Of a DNA stretch of 64,000 nt, positions 32,719 to 44,089 are shown one piece after another. A program made the translations under genes and the position numbers. A model generated the notes under the pieces. That model worked only from the letters and a program-made list of their open reading frames with translations. It did no database searches and was not told where the DNA came from. Position 1 is the first letter of the stretch, and each line of letters starts with the position of its first letter. The stretch is from Euleptes europaea (lineage: Eukaryota > Chordata > Lepidosauria > Squamata > Sphaerodactylidae), in NCBI RefSeq assembly GCF_029931775.1, contig NC_079312.1, positions 136,757,872 through 136,821,871 on the forward strand. Direction: 5' to 3'.

Positions 32719-34341
32719 TGTGTCTGTACTGTACAGAAACTGTCTAAGCGGAACTCTTACAACTAAAACAAGGCTCTGCTACAGTTCGAGAATTTGCCGA
32801 TGAATTCCAACGACTAGCAAGTAAAATTGTAGGTTGGCCCGAAACCACCCTAATTCACCATTTCAGGGAAGCCTTGCACCCTGATGTTCTGAACTGGTCA
32901 TACATGCGGGGTGATCCCGATACCCTTGAAGACTGGATTCTATTGGCCGAGGAAGTGGAAAGCCGCCGACGCTTTATTTCTCTAGTCCGTCAAAAGCACA
33001 AGGAAAAAGGCACCCAAAAGCCCCAATCCAAGGCACCACCGCCCGTCCTACGAAATCCTCCACGTCCGCCCCAGGAACGTGAAGCCCGATTTCAGAGAGG
33101 TGCCTGTCTTACTTGCGGAGAAATGGGCCACTTTGCAGCTGTTTGCCCGCACCACCATGAATTATTTCGTCCCAGCACGATAACCCGAGCCAGAGGTCGT
33201 CCACCACGCAGAGGCACCGCGGCCACCCGCAGCGCAGCTCCGGGAAGACCCACACCCTCTGCACTCCATGCTGGAGACCCAGCCTCCCTGCCTACTACAA
33301 ACGACCCCGCCGGGTCTCGGATTACAAGTGCCCCATTGGGGGACAACCTTCCCTCTTCGGATGAGGAAAATCCATGGAATTCTCCAGCCTTAAACCTGGA
33401 ATCTCCCCTCGACTTGTCAAAAAACGGCTCCGGTCTGTGGTGAATGGAGCGTCTCCACAGACCTCTCCAGATCCTCCTGCTAAACCGAATGCTCCTACCA
33501 AAATCAAAGAAGTGGACTCCACCGTCTACGTGGATGCAGTTTTACAACACCTTAACGGTGGCCCCCAACTACCCGTCAAAGCACTCATCGACTCCGGTTG
33601 CTGTCGCACTCTCATAAGCGAAGCCACTTTTGCTGCACTCAGAGCCGAATCTGAGGCTTTACCCGCCCCTGTCCAATTTGCCCAAATGGACGGGAGCCAT
33701 TTCCAGGGGGGTCCAGTTGATCACCGCACCATAGGGGTGGCAATGGGAATTGGCTCCCACTGGGAGCAAATAGACTTCACTATAGCCCCTATCCGTTTTG
33801 AAGTGGTCTTAGGTATTAACTGGATTAAAGGACATAGTCCCAGTATTAACTGGGAAACGAACACTATCTCCTTCGCTAGTCCCATGTGCGACCAACACCG
33901 GCAAAACTTTGCGCTGTTATATCCGCCCGTCCCAGCATTAACCTCCGAGGTCCCAGCACCTCCAATCCTACCTAACGTATATCGGGACTTTGCGGATGTC
34001 TTCGACCTTAAAGAATGTGATGCCTTGCCCCCCCACCGGGTCTCGGACTGTGCAATTGAGGTGGTTTCTGTGTCTGTACTGTACTGTCTAGCCTCAAGGT
34101 CGACCACGCATACCAAGGCCTGGGAATGCTGCTCCTGGGAAAGTGTACTCTGTTTATGTGTGCTGATGCTGTGTAATCACCCGCCATTTACTGCCTTATA
34201 TTATCGTTCAGCTAGTGAGACTCTCATACCTGCCATAGTTCCCTGTATGCACTGTATTGCCTTTTTGACCAGTAAAAGCCATCTGCTTGGATTCTATATG
34301 ACTCTGTGGTGATTTCTGGTTCGAAGGGTCAGGAGCTTACA
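32719..34341 (+). mobile_element. Ty3/gypsy LTR element, broken
   Basis: The parts seen in order are a short 5' LTR start (TGTGTCTGTACTGTAC at 32719), a gag region with a zinc knuckle (CLTCGEMGHFAAVCPHH, about 33105-33155), an aspartic protease region (ALIDSGCCRTLISEATF, about 33577-33630), and a 3' LTR at 34069-34341. Reverse transcriptase, RNase H and integrase are absent, so it is an internally deleted fossil with several breaks. It sits in KIF19 intron 7, antisense to the gene. The 3' LTR is the same family as the solo LTR at 256-531. Confidence 0.85.
34069..34341 (+). mobile_element. 3' LTR of the gypsy fossil
   Basis: Begins TGTGTCTG, the same start as the 5' remnant at 32719, and ends GGAGCTTACA. 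Collinear with the 256-531 solo LTR (GACCAGTAAAA, TTTCTGGTTC). Confidence 0.7.
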
Positions 34342-34720
34342 CTCTCCAACATTTAAGCAGCTTTCAAAGTAGCAGCCTCAGGAAGGAAAGTAAGGTTGTG
34401 AGAGAGAGGCACAGAAGAAACTTGAGCTGAGTTAATCCAGGAGGCTACAACGCGAGGGAAAGGCTGGAATGAGGGAAGAATGGGCAGAGTACGGACACGG
34501 CGTGCTGAGGAAGACGGAAAAGTTGGAGGAGGAAAAAGGGACTGTGGGACAATTTTCACTTTCCCACTCCAATGTCCCGACCAAAATAACACGTTCGTGA
34601 GTAAAATGGCAAGGAGCTGCACATATCTGAGAGCCGGCGTGGTGCAGCAGAGTATCAGAATAGGACCCTCCTGCCCTAGAATATTTCATCGCTGAGAGGA
34701 CTGTCCCTTTCTCCTCATAC

Positions 34721-34915
34721 CTGAGAGGCCCTCTCAGAGCCGGCTAAGTCGATCATGAAGAGTCGGCCCACGCGCACCTCCTGCATGATGTTCTTAATGC
34801 GACTCTTCTGGCGCACGGTGACCTGCAGCACAGCATGGGACCGTGAGGAAGCCCGGTTGGCTGCTGTGGGCTCTTGCGTCCGCTGCTTATTGCCCTTCAT
34901 CAACAGCTGCATGAT
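34721..34915 (-). CDS. KIF19: KIF19 exon 7 (switch I and switch II)
   Basis: Acceptor TTTGCAG and donor CTCAG|GTATGA. Encodes 65 residues: IMQLLMKGNKQRTQEPTAAN, the switch I NRASSRSH with AVLQVTVRQ, and RVGRLFMIDLAGSERASQ with the switch II DLAGSE. Both nucleotide-sensing loops are intact, consistent with an active ATPase. Phase 0. Confidence 0.97.
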
Positions 34916-36535
34916 CTGCAAAGAAAAGACGCAGCTGAAGACACGCAAGCATCCTTCTAAACCAGCAGCCATGAATATCACCTGGGGTGGAGGAAGAGGG
35001 AAGCTTCCTTGAGTGTTGGGAGCGTACGCATGGGGTCAACAATGGACGCGCAATGTACACGCAGGCCATCATGGCTTGCCTCACCCAACAGGAAGATCAG
35101 ACTGAGATGGATGGATTTCGCAAATCAGCCTGGAAACCAAGCGGCCTCTGTGGATCCTGCTGAAATTCTGCCCTGACACAACTTTACTGCCCACCTTCCT
35201 CCTGCAGCCCCAAATGCTCCCAGACATGCAGGGGAACAGGGTGCCTCCAGGAGCAGGACGAGTGGGGAGTTGGAAATCTGCTGCAGGAACAGGGAACTGG
35301 TGAAAATCAACTGCCTCGTCAGCAGAAATGATGGACAGAATCCCACCCTAGCATTTCTCTCTCTGTGCATGTTGCCAAAGAACAACCCCCACACCTCCAA
35401 ACCCCACACCAGCGAATTTCAAAGACATTGGTGGTAGCCAAGTCACTCGATGTGGACACTGGGACACATTCCTAAAAACTACACATTTTTTATTTCTGAA
35501 CATTATGCAGGATAAAGCTTTCTGGTGCTCCAAGAACTTAAATAGCCCCTCTTTGCCGTGACTGGCAGTTCTGTACTCTTTGTAACCCAGGATACAGAAA
35601 GCAAAGGAACCACAGTTAAAAGGAAAAGCTCTGGCCTGCAACCCTCTCATTCCGTGTACACAAAAAACAAAAGGCAATTGAGTCAGATACATTGGTAGGT
35701 GTCATCTGAGAATGTACTTCTGTATTATCCCCACATTATGATATACAAGGGATGCATTCCTCATCTTTTTCCATGTGGGGAATTATATTCAGCGACAGTC
35801 TTCCCCTCATTTCAGCTTTCCAGAGACAAAACAATCCTTTTCTCTAGACAGTGGCACCTTGGAAAGAAGTGGAACAAGTTCTGCTTTGGTAATTTTCACC
35901 AAAACATGAAATACAGCCAAGGCATTCCTCTGGAGTCTGTACTGTTTAACACGAATGGTGGCCAAGAGGTGCTGAGCTGATTTCTCGCCTCTTAATCAAA
36001 ATCCAGAAAAGAGGATCACATTTCTTGCCCAGTCCGAAAACTGAAAAATTAAATCAAAATACAAACAGGAACCAATCTTGTTCCCATTTTAATACCTTTC
36101 CCATCTCTCATTGAGCAGAACAAACAATCAGGCCACTTGAAAGTGCTCATAGCTCCATCAACAAATACACTAATATAAAAAGAAAAGCGAGGTTTGGATT
36201 ATTCATAGACCATTAGCCAGGATGCAAAGTGAGGATGTTATTCTGGCAGCATCTCTAACAACCAGGAACTAGTGCTGTTCTGGCCCTGTCAGAGAGTAGA
36301 GGCTGGGCAAGTTTAACCAAGGCGGTCAGTTCTTTAAATTTAGCAGGCTGGATCTGAATCTTCACCCAGAACAATCCCCTACTGCCTGCAGTGAAAAGTA
36401 CAAACTAGGGACGGGCTCTTGCAGAACATGAACTTATTAAGTGAGGTCACTACCCTGCAGAACTGCATATGAAAGCAGCAACATTTCCGGCCCTCTGGTC
36501 CTCTCCACTTTTATAACTGGCTGATCCCCATTCAC
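34916..36535 (-). other. KIF19 intron 6
   Basis: Intron of 1.6 kb with no recognised repeat or additional exon. Confidence 0.55.
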
Positions 36536-36661
36536 CTCCTTAGCATTGATGGTGGACACTTCAGTAATACCGGCCACTTGGATTATGCCCTTGGAGTCTT
36601 CACGCAGGTCCAGGTAGCCAAGGGAAGGGTTGAGCAGATCTCGGATCATCTCATTGTAGAT
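36536..36661 (-). CDS. KIF19: KIF19 exon 6 (motor)
   Basis: Acceptor CTTAACTAG and donor AAGGAG|GTGAAT. Encodes IYNEMIRDLLNPSLGYLDLR then EDSKGIIQVAGITEVSTINA KE. The IYNExIRDLLNP motif is the conserved kinesin beta-strand following MSYLE. Phase 0. Confidence 0.96.
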
Positions 36662-37077
36662 CTAGTTAAGAGAAAGACAGCGGATCCCCGTGATGCGCTG
36701 AAGTAGCATGGCAGTCAAGTTTAAGTATTTTTGAGTAAGACACTTGTCCATCTGGTTGGGCAAACTGGAATCATGCATGTAGCTGAGAGAGATACCACCT
36801 GCATGACAGGAGCTTCATTCCCTCTCTGCCTCACACACTTCCCTGCTGATCAGAGTGGGGATGTGCTGGTGTGAAAGACAGGAATGGGCCAGCAGGACAC
36901 GGGGAGGGGCTCCTTGGACCTCCGGGTCTGGAGGGGACTTAGAATGCCAAGGGCTTCCCATGGGCTATTCGGGAGACATTGGAGAACTCCCATATGGCGA
37001 GGGAAACCCATAGTGGTACTAGGATGTGGAAGCCTGTTCTGAGGCAGCCTGACCAAGGACATGAGTTGCCATGGGTG

Positions 37078-37888
37078 CAGTGGTGGACCTACATTTTGGG
37101 GACCCTGAAGCTTGAACTGTTATGGGGGCCCCTTCGCAACCAGCAACAATAGGGCAACATCCAACAAGGTCCAAAGGGCCTTGTGCCCATGCAAGGATCT
37201 CGAGGCCCAAATGGTGGAGAATAGGGTGGTGGGGTGGAGTCCTTGAAAATGGGCCATACAGCAACAAGGTCTGGGTAACCACTGTTATCTTCTTCAGTGG
37301 GGTTGTTCTATGACAGATGTATTGGTTCATTCTCTAATAGAGAGGTAGGAGGTCATCAGAGGGGGCTCGTTAGGATAAAGATGTGAAAATCTGTTTTTTG
37401 GTGTTAAAATGCACAAGCAAGTGCAGCCTGAATTGGGAATTCAGATGTCTTTTTATGGTTCCGATTGGCTCTAACCTAAGGGCTGAGCTATAGAACTATT
37501 AAGCCGTGCATCAACGAAGGATTCGAGGATCCAGCTGCCAAAATGTAGGCTATGAATAGATTCTGGTGAGCTCAGTGAGCCCATACAGCTGGGGGTTCAG
37601 GAGCCGTAAGCCCCCAAGAAAATTTTGAAATTTGACCAATTACAGGAACATTTTGAGGCCATATGAAATGGGTATTAGAACATATTTTAAGGTCAATATT
37701 AAGAACTTCAACCCATTGGCTTATGATTCTATCACTAGAATAACCTTATTTTAATAGCAAACGCTTTAAAAAACTCCACTGATTTTGTTGAAAATTTCAC
37801 TCATTAAAAAAAAGTTGCTTCAGGGCCCCTCCGGGATTAGGAGCCCTGAAGCTTAAGCTTCATTAGTTTCATAGTAGAACCACCGCTG
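37078..37888. mobile_element. Non-autonomous hAT-like element, family C (811 bp)
   Basis: The left end CAGTGGTGGACCTAC and right end GTAGAACCACCGCTG are inverted repeats. Subterminal GGGACCCTGAAGCTT and GAGCCCTGAAGCTTAAGC are related. The flanks CATGGGTG (37070-37077) and CATGGCTG (37889-37896) match at 7 of 8, the hAT duplication length. No transposase remains. In KIF19 intron 5. Confidence 0.72.
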
Positions 37889-37896
37889 CATGGCTG

Positions 37897-39560
37897 GAGT
37901 GAATTGGGGCCCCCAGGACTGCCTGCAAGAACAAGGGGTTTCTGACAATACAGTTGCTGGAGAGTCAACCCTCTCCAATAACGGAAGAGAGGCAGCTGTC
38001 CCAGTTGGACGTCTGGGCGGGGGGGGGGGGCAGAATGCCTCATGCGCCATATATGTCCCCTTGCCCCTTTTGAGGTGATGGCAGCCTTTGCACTTTAAGG
38101 GCTGAGGGCCTGCTTGGGGTCTCCACCGGGGAGGGGACTGCTGGGGCCCTTGCCAACTCTGTTAGCTGCCCAGTGACTGATGGCAGGGCTCTGTTCCCTT
38201 AAGGGTGTGTGTGCTGCAGTCACAGAACATCATTCCCTGGCCATGCCCTTCCTGTCCCTCAGCTGTGGGTGTGTAGGGCTAGTCCCCACTCCCAGGCCTG
38301 CTGACTCCTGATTGGATCTGCCTGCCCTGTTTGCCACGGCCCAGCCCTCACAACAAAACTCCTGGCTGGTACACTATGGAGTGGTTGCTGGGGGTGCTGA
38401 TGTGTTTGTAGCCTCCGAAACCCAGTGAAACTGCCGGCAGGTCACTGACAAAACCCTTCAGGGAGCAGACTAGCGGTACCATAGTTACACTGGTGGCTGG
38501 CTGTGGTGGTGCAGACAGCCCCCTTAGGATTGCACTACCCAAAATGTAATTTTAATGTGATTACTATTTGTATTTTTAAATTTTTCTATAAGCCACTTTG
38601 AGCACTCTGATGGTGAAAGTGGAATAGATATTATTAAAGCAAATACATACATATGTAATGTATGCTTTTACATTTTTATGGCATTTGCTCGCTTGTTCTT
38701 TTTACAGTTTTATTATGTAAGCTATTGTTTACAGTTGAAAAGTGGAGTAGATCTCTTCTAAATTATCGTTGTTGTTAAGAGTGACAGCTAGTTCAAATTA
38801 TTTCCAGAAGTATCAGTGAGACCGTATCACCTTACCTGAGGCCATAGGAATCAGAGGAGCTGGAATGGAGACTACTGGCATTATGGTTCAGCCTGTGGAA
38901 ACAAAGATCTTGTTCCATCAGCCAAGGCTGACATCCAGCTGCATCAGCCTGCAGTGAGCTGGTTGTGTGGATGTCCTAGCCACCTGCTGAGCTCAGTTTT
39001 GGTATGCGTTTGCCATTTGCTTGAAAAGCTGCTCTTGCACCAAACGCTGATCTAGGCTGAGCTTGGTGCCTGGCAGTCCAAGCGTACTGAAAACCACAGC
39101 TGTCATGGGCTAAAAACCTGAATATGCCTTAAATGGGTGCTAGAGGAGAAACAGAGGCAGGTGAGAACTGGGCTATGGGTCGAGGTCCCAGCCTCTCCTG
39201 CCTGCCTTTCCTGCTTTGTTGCTGGGTGGCTGTTTGTTCCAAGCTGCTCACATGTGTCAATATTGTACTAGCCTCCATCCTGGTGTGTAACCAAGGGGAT
39301 TATCTGTGCACAGCATGACGTGCTCGCCTGCCATAAAAACGGAAGGAATGAATGGGGTGTCTTGGGAGAAGCAACTTAGGGGGTTGGGGGAGGGAGAGTT
39401 AAGGACAGCTGGGCAACAGCAAGATTTAGAGCAGAACTGCATTTTTATTGGGAAGGATCCTTCCTGTGCAACTCTTTGCTTCTTGGGTTTTTCACATGAA
39501 AGTAAGAAAATGGCTGAAAAATAGAAAATGTGCATCTTTGTAATGAGCAAACAGATGAGA
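37897..39560 (-). other. KIF19 intron 5, middle
   Basis: G-run (about 10) near 38018-38030. A retroposon-like tail (AAGCCACTTTGAGCACTCTG, then AT-rich) lies near 38580-38650. No exon is recognised. Confidence 0.4.
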
Positions 39561-39573
39561 AGCAGAGTTATGC

Positions 39574-40026
39574 TTGGTGGCCCAATTTCAGTTTCAAAGA
39601 TACAGTTCCCCCTTAAATAGGGGAACGGAAAATGAAATCCTTTTGCCCAAATCCCTGCCAGATAAGGAGAGTACACCAGAGAATACGCAGAAGTATGTCT
39701 CACAGCAGGATTCAATGGACTGGACGGAATTACCAAATAGCCCCATTGTGAACACCCCACAGTCTAAAAGGATAGCCTCACCAGATGAAATGTAGTCCCC
39801 CTGCTCAATTACTTCAACTTCTATGCACCCCTCTATTACAGCATCAAAGGAGGATAATCCTAACAAGACACCGGGCGCAGAATGTAACATTATAGATGGG
39901 GGAGAGCTATCGCAGCCAGGGGAAACAGATGAGAAGATTGAGGAGGTAGAATTGGTTTCAAAATTGTTAAAAGATCTGGCAGACCATATTGCCAACTTTC
40001 CGAATCTGTGCCAGAACCCACTTTAA
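39574..40026 (+). pseudogene. Protein-like remnant of unknown origin
   Basis: The + strand carries frames with protein-like composition, rich in Pro, Ser, Glu and Lys (for example NSPIVNTPQSKRIASPDEM and IEEVELVSKLLKDLADHIAN). It is broken. I do not recognise it. An ORF1-like piece of a retroelement or an old processed pseudogene are possible. It is antisense within KIF19 intron 5. Confidence 0.3.
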
Positions 40027-40639
40027 AGCTTCTGCTGATTATTGTTTGTATCTCATTATGTTGTCAAAGGCAACAGTTTTCTGACCTTAGACTTCACTTA
40101 AAATCCAGCTCCTTTGTAAAGAGGTCATATTTTTAGTAGTTCATAAGTAGGATAAGACTGATTTCATACTAACTTGTAGGCACTGACAGCATCTGAGAAT
40201 TGTTGTGCAAATGTAACCCAGAAGCCATATTTCCTGTTCCTCATGCTTCAAGTGCTAGGTACCAAAAGTATGGGCACGATGGTTGGGATCTTGGCTCGGG
40301 TTGGAGTGGCTAATTTTTTCTACCATTTTCTCTTCCATTCTATCAGCTGACCTCCCTTCCCGTCCCGTCCCTCTTTGTTCTTCCCTTCCCTTCCTTCCCT
40401 TTTTTCCCTTTCCTTCTTTATCCTTTTCCCCTTTTCCTTGTTCTCTCTTCCTGTCCCTATTCCTTGGAGGACCTGGGACTTTCTGGGTCAATGTTGGTCT
40501 CCTGAGTATCACCCTAGATTATCCTCACCATCGAGGATATTTTTGTCATTTCTAAGAAGTGGTTATGGAGTTAGGACGCCATCTTGTTAATCTAAACTGG
40601 ACAACTGGTTTAAAATTGTATGTTTTAATCTTACATTTA

Positions 40640-40760
40640 TATTATAATATGTTGTGAGTTGTTATTGTTGGAAGCTGTCCTGATCCTGGCCTTGCCGGGA
40701 AAGGGCAGGGTATTAGTTACTGTAAATAAAAAACTTTTTAAAACAAAAATTAAAAAAAGA
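40640..40760 (+). repeat. Retroposon 3' tail
   Basis: GAAGCTGTCCTGATCCTGGC, GGGAAAGGGCAGGGTATTAG and an A-rich AAATAAAAAA tail, like the tails at 24400 and 61030. Family unknown. Confidence 0.4.
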
Positions 40761-40948
40761 TGCAGTTCAGCCTCTTCTCCAAGAAAAACAACACGGGGAA
40801 TGCCGCAGTTCTAGCAGCACCTCAGAAATATTTATGTGACTCAGAGCACAGCAGGTGAGAAACCCAACGTCCTTCCTGCCTCTGGGCCATGATACCTGGT
40901 TAGGCCAACCCTCACACACACACCTTCCTTCTCCTGCCCTACCCTCAC

Positions 40949-41085
40949 CTCCAGGTAGGACATGGACACTTCATACTCCATGTCATTACTGGTCTCCTCA
41001 ATAGCCCGGAAAAGATCATTGAGAGTCCGAACATAGATCCCAGGTTCATTGTCGGTGCCAAGCATGGTGTAGGTCTTTCCACACC
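40949..41085 (-). CDS. KIF19: KIF19 exon 5 (P-loop second half)
   Basis: Acceptor TTATCCTAG and donor GGAG|GTGAGG. Begins by finishing the P-loop (G-CGKTYTMLGT), then DNEPGIYVRTLNDLFRAIEE and TSNDMEYEVSMSYLE. The Walker A lysine (K of GCGKT) is present. Enters in phase 1 and ends in phase 0. Confidence 0.96.
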
Positions 41086-41439
41086 CTAGGATAAGAAAGA
41101 GAATACAGAAATTGATGGCTGATAAATAGGTAACATGTTTGCATTTTGGTGGTGGTGAGGTTACCCAAATTTGGAACGCAGCCTTACCAAACGTGGGTTT
41201 TAGAAGGGGAGTTTGCTTTATTGATGTTAATGCCAGCCAACCAGTACTATGCAAATCTGGCTTCTGTTCAAACAGAAAAAGCCCCCCCCCCCATCAAAAT
41301 CTGGATAGAAGGCAGCATGTGTGTCATAACTGCAATAATGTGTTTCCACTGTAGGCTCACAACTGAATTTCTGTATATCTATTTCCGCTCTAAAAATGAC
41401 TTTCCTGGTATCGGTTATTATCAGAGTGGCTATTCTGGA

Positions 41440-41560
41440 ATGAAGAGGAAAACAGTGTTGCTTACCTGTAACTGTTGTCCATCGAGTGGTCCTCCTTGCA
41501 GTCCCACATGGGAACTGCAAGGAGGCCACGAAGATGAACAGTTTGATCTGAGCAGCTAGG
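41440..41560. repeat. Repeat fragment with strong hairpin
   Basis: Contains TTGCTTACCTGTAACTGTTG and a perfect 12-bp stem CCTCCTTGCAGT / ACTGCAAGGAGG (41491-41502 and 41514-41525) around an 11-nt loop. It has the look of a dispersed repeat, but I cannot name it. In KIF19 intron 4. Confidence 0.45.
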
Positions 41561-41942
41561 CTGGAGTCAGGTATGCTAGAGAGAGGTATGAGTGACACTC
41601 TGTCCAAGGATTTAATAAGAACATTTATCCAGTTCTTGTCTCAGATTTACTCTAGAGTTAGTGAAAGGGCTGTTTATTTTCTACCAATCACAGAGCACAG
41701 CAAAGAAGGTTCAAAAATCCGTTAGTTTGAAGGAAGCAAAGCAAATGCTTCAAGGGTGCTTTCCCTTGATCCTGCCCTGCGTCACACTCAGGGAATTCGG
41801 CAACTTTGATGTCTTTCTCACTCCTTCCCAAGCCAAAACCTAAACGCCTGCAGTAACCAGAGCCTGTTTGTCACAAACTGATGGTGAGATGAAACAATTT
41901 CCCTATAGTGTGTCTCATTCAGAGCAGAGCCCGTTCTCTTAC

Positions 41943-42030
41943 CAGTGGGGCCATAGGCAAAAACAGTAGCATTGTATCCAGAGATGACACCTCCTATGAG
42001 ACCTTTGGTGGTGGCACGGTAGACCATCTC
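41943..42030 (-). CDS. KIF19: KIF19 exon 4 (P-loop first half)
   Basis: Acceptor GCCCCTGCAG and donor CACTG|GTAAGA. Encodes EMVYRATTKGLIGGVISGYN then ATVFAYGPT plus the first base of Gly. The intron splits the P-loop GPTG|CGKT. Phase 0 in, phase 1 out. Confidence 0.96.
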
Positions 42031-42669
42031 CTGCAGGGGCAGATGAAAACATGAGGGTATCAAAGAAATAAATTGTTTCCAGGGAAACAATGGAATACAA
42101 TAACCTCAGTGTGAGGAAACAAAGTACACTGAACAACAACATCACTTGTAACGTTACCAGGGTTTAGCTCTTATGCTAAGTTACTGTCCTGCTGCTTGCC
42201 TAATACAGGAGAACTGAGATTCTCAAATCCCTAGTGAACCATCCAAGGTCAGGAAGAAACTGATTATTCCACCAGACAGCTGGGTTACAGGGCCATCCCA
42301 ATGGTACCGTTAAGTAATTTTAGACTCTGGACTTGATTGCTTTCTCTCTGTATCTCCTCCTGCCCCAGGAGTTCTCACTGATTTGAGAGATGTTGATGAA
42401 ATTTGGCTTCCTTTGGCTTGGAGTATGAGTTAAGCTTTCCAGCTGCCAAATTCCTCTCTTGCTCAGATAGTAAATCTGATCTAAAGAAGAATTCTTCCAC
42501 TCCTCACCAATTTATTTGTACTTTGAGAATGTTGGGGTGCAATGTTTTGTGGTCTGTTTTCTATCAACACTTTCCAAAGCCAGATGTGTATCTTTCCAGA
42601 AATCAGAAATACATGTGGTCATCCTCAGGCTATACCTCTTTGAAGGCATCTTCCCTACATCTCCCTACA

Positions 42670-42940
42670 TTTCATTTATTTATTTAACTTCTAACCCGCC
42701 CTCCCCAGCCAAGGCCGGGCTCAGGGTGGGTAACAACATTAAAAATTACAAATATAATGATAAACCAGTAAAAACCATAAAACCACTCCTAAATTATTAA
42801 AAAAGATAATATAGTGCCACATAATATAATGCCCATTGCAGCAAGAGATGCCGAACCCAAGATAAGCCAGATCGAACTGCTCCATGTGGGGAAGAGTTAA
42901 CATGAGAAGCAGCCCTAAGACCAAAAATTATCTTTTCTGG
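42670..42940. repeat. Unclassified retroposon tail
   Basis: ATTTATTTATTTAACTTCTA, CCAAGGCCGGGCTCAGGGTG and GGTAACAACATTAAAAATTA look like the reverse-oriented 3' end of a SINE or LINE followed by its interior. In KIF19 intron 3. Confidence 0.4.
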
Positions 42941-43978
42941 CAGCATTAATTATGTTAAAACTGGAGGGCAAACAGGCCAAAAAGACCTGGTTCTAGAGAA
43001 CTAAACATCTTGTGGAAAATAAAGGAACAAGGAAACTCATACCATGTTGCACGTAAACATTTCCATCACATTGACTAGAGGGAGGGGAAGATGAAATTTT
43101 GCCTCCAGTCCCAACCACAACATGCAAACTACGGAGGAGTTGGCTCTGGGTGTGTGTTTGTGTGCCTCCTTCACTACACAATCTGTCAAACAAAGCACTT
43201 TGATGTAACAGGTCCAATAGGAGAATTCCATGTTTTTTACCTATGCCCTGAGCAACAATTATTAGCCACTGGAAGGCAGTGCCCATTCACCCTGTGACAA
43301 CTGAATAATTGTCTGCTCAAAACCAGACACTCTCTTGTTCCTTCTCTTTCACTACCCTCTTCCCAATTCTCACTCCAGGTGCACCAACTGGCAGAGGAGG
43401 GGCAGACCTCACTAAAGAGCTCCAGTTTCACCATAATGTGCAAATTAGCTTGAAATGGAGCTGATGAAACCGTATCTTGAGGTCTGGGTCCCGCCATCCC
43501 ACCTGCCATCTGGCACTATACCTGAAAGACGCAAGAAGGGGGAGGCTGGGATTAATGAACCGTTTTAGGACTAAATTAGATGTTACACAGCAGACATGGC
43601 CAATATGCTCCTGGCATGTCTAGGAAGCGGAGATCAGAAGCAGAGGAATGAGATGAGGCAGGGACCCTTTCCACCCCTGGCTATTTTCTCTCTCAAAATC
43701 CACCCCCAGCCACTTTTCAACCACGGGAAGAATACGGGAAGAATACTGAGGTATTCCTCCCCCTGGGGTGGAAAAGCAGCTGGAAATAAGAGGTTTTGAC
43801 TGGAAAAAATGGTTGGAATCTCTCCCCCCCTACTTTGATCCTCTGATTAAATTTGAACCCTTCTGCATCGGTTTTTCATTTAAAAAACTTTTCATTAGGA
43901 AAATGTGTCTGTTTCATAATATCGCCTTTGTTCCTGATGGCCCTGGGTAAGTGGGATATGGACGTGTGAAATTCTGAC

Positions 43979-44089
43979 CTGCGCAGCAGCAAAATCAAAG
44001 GCGACATCAAACATGTAGGATTTCTCCCGTGAGCGGTTGGCACGTAGCACATCGTCAGGGTCCTCCATTGGGTCCATCAGGACGACCAT
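43979..44089 (-). CDS. KIF19: KIF19 exon 3 (motor N-terminal)
   Basis: Acceptor CTTTTTTGCAG and donor GCGCAG|GTCAGA. Encodes MVVLMDPMEDPDDVLRANRS then REKSYMFDVAFDFAAAQ, with the kinesin beta-strand motif (F/Y)xFDxxF. Phase 0 at both ends. Confidence 0.95.
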
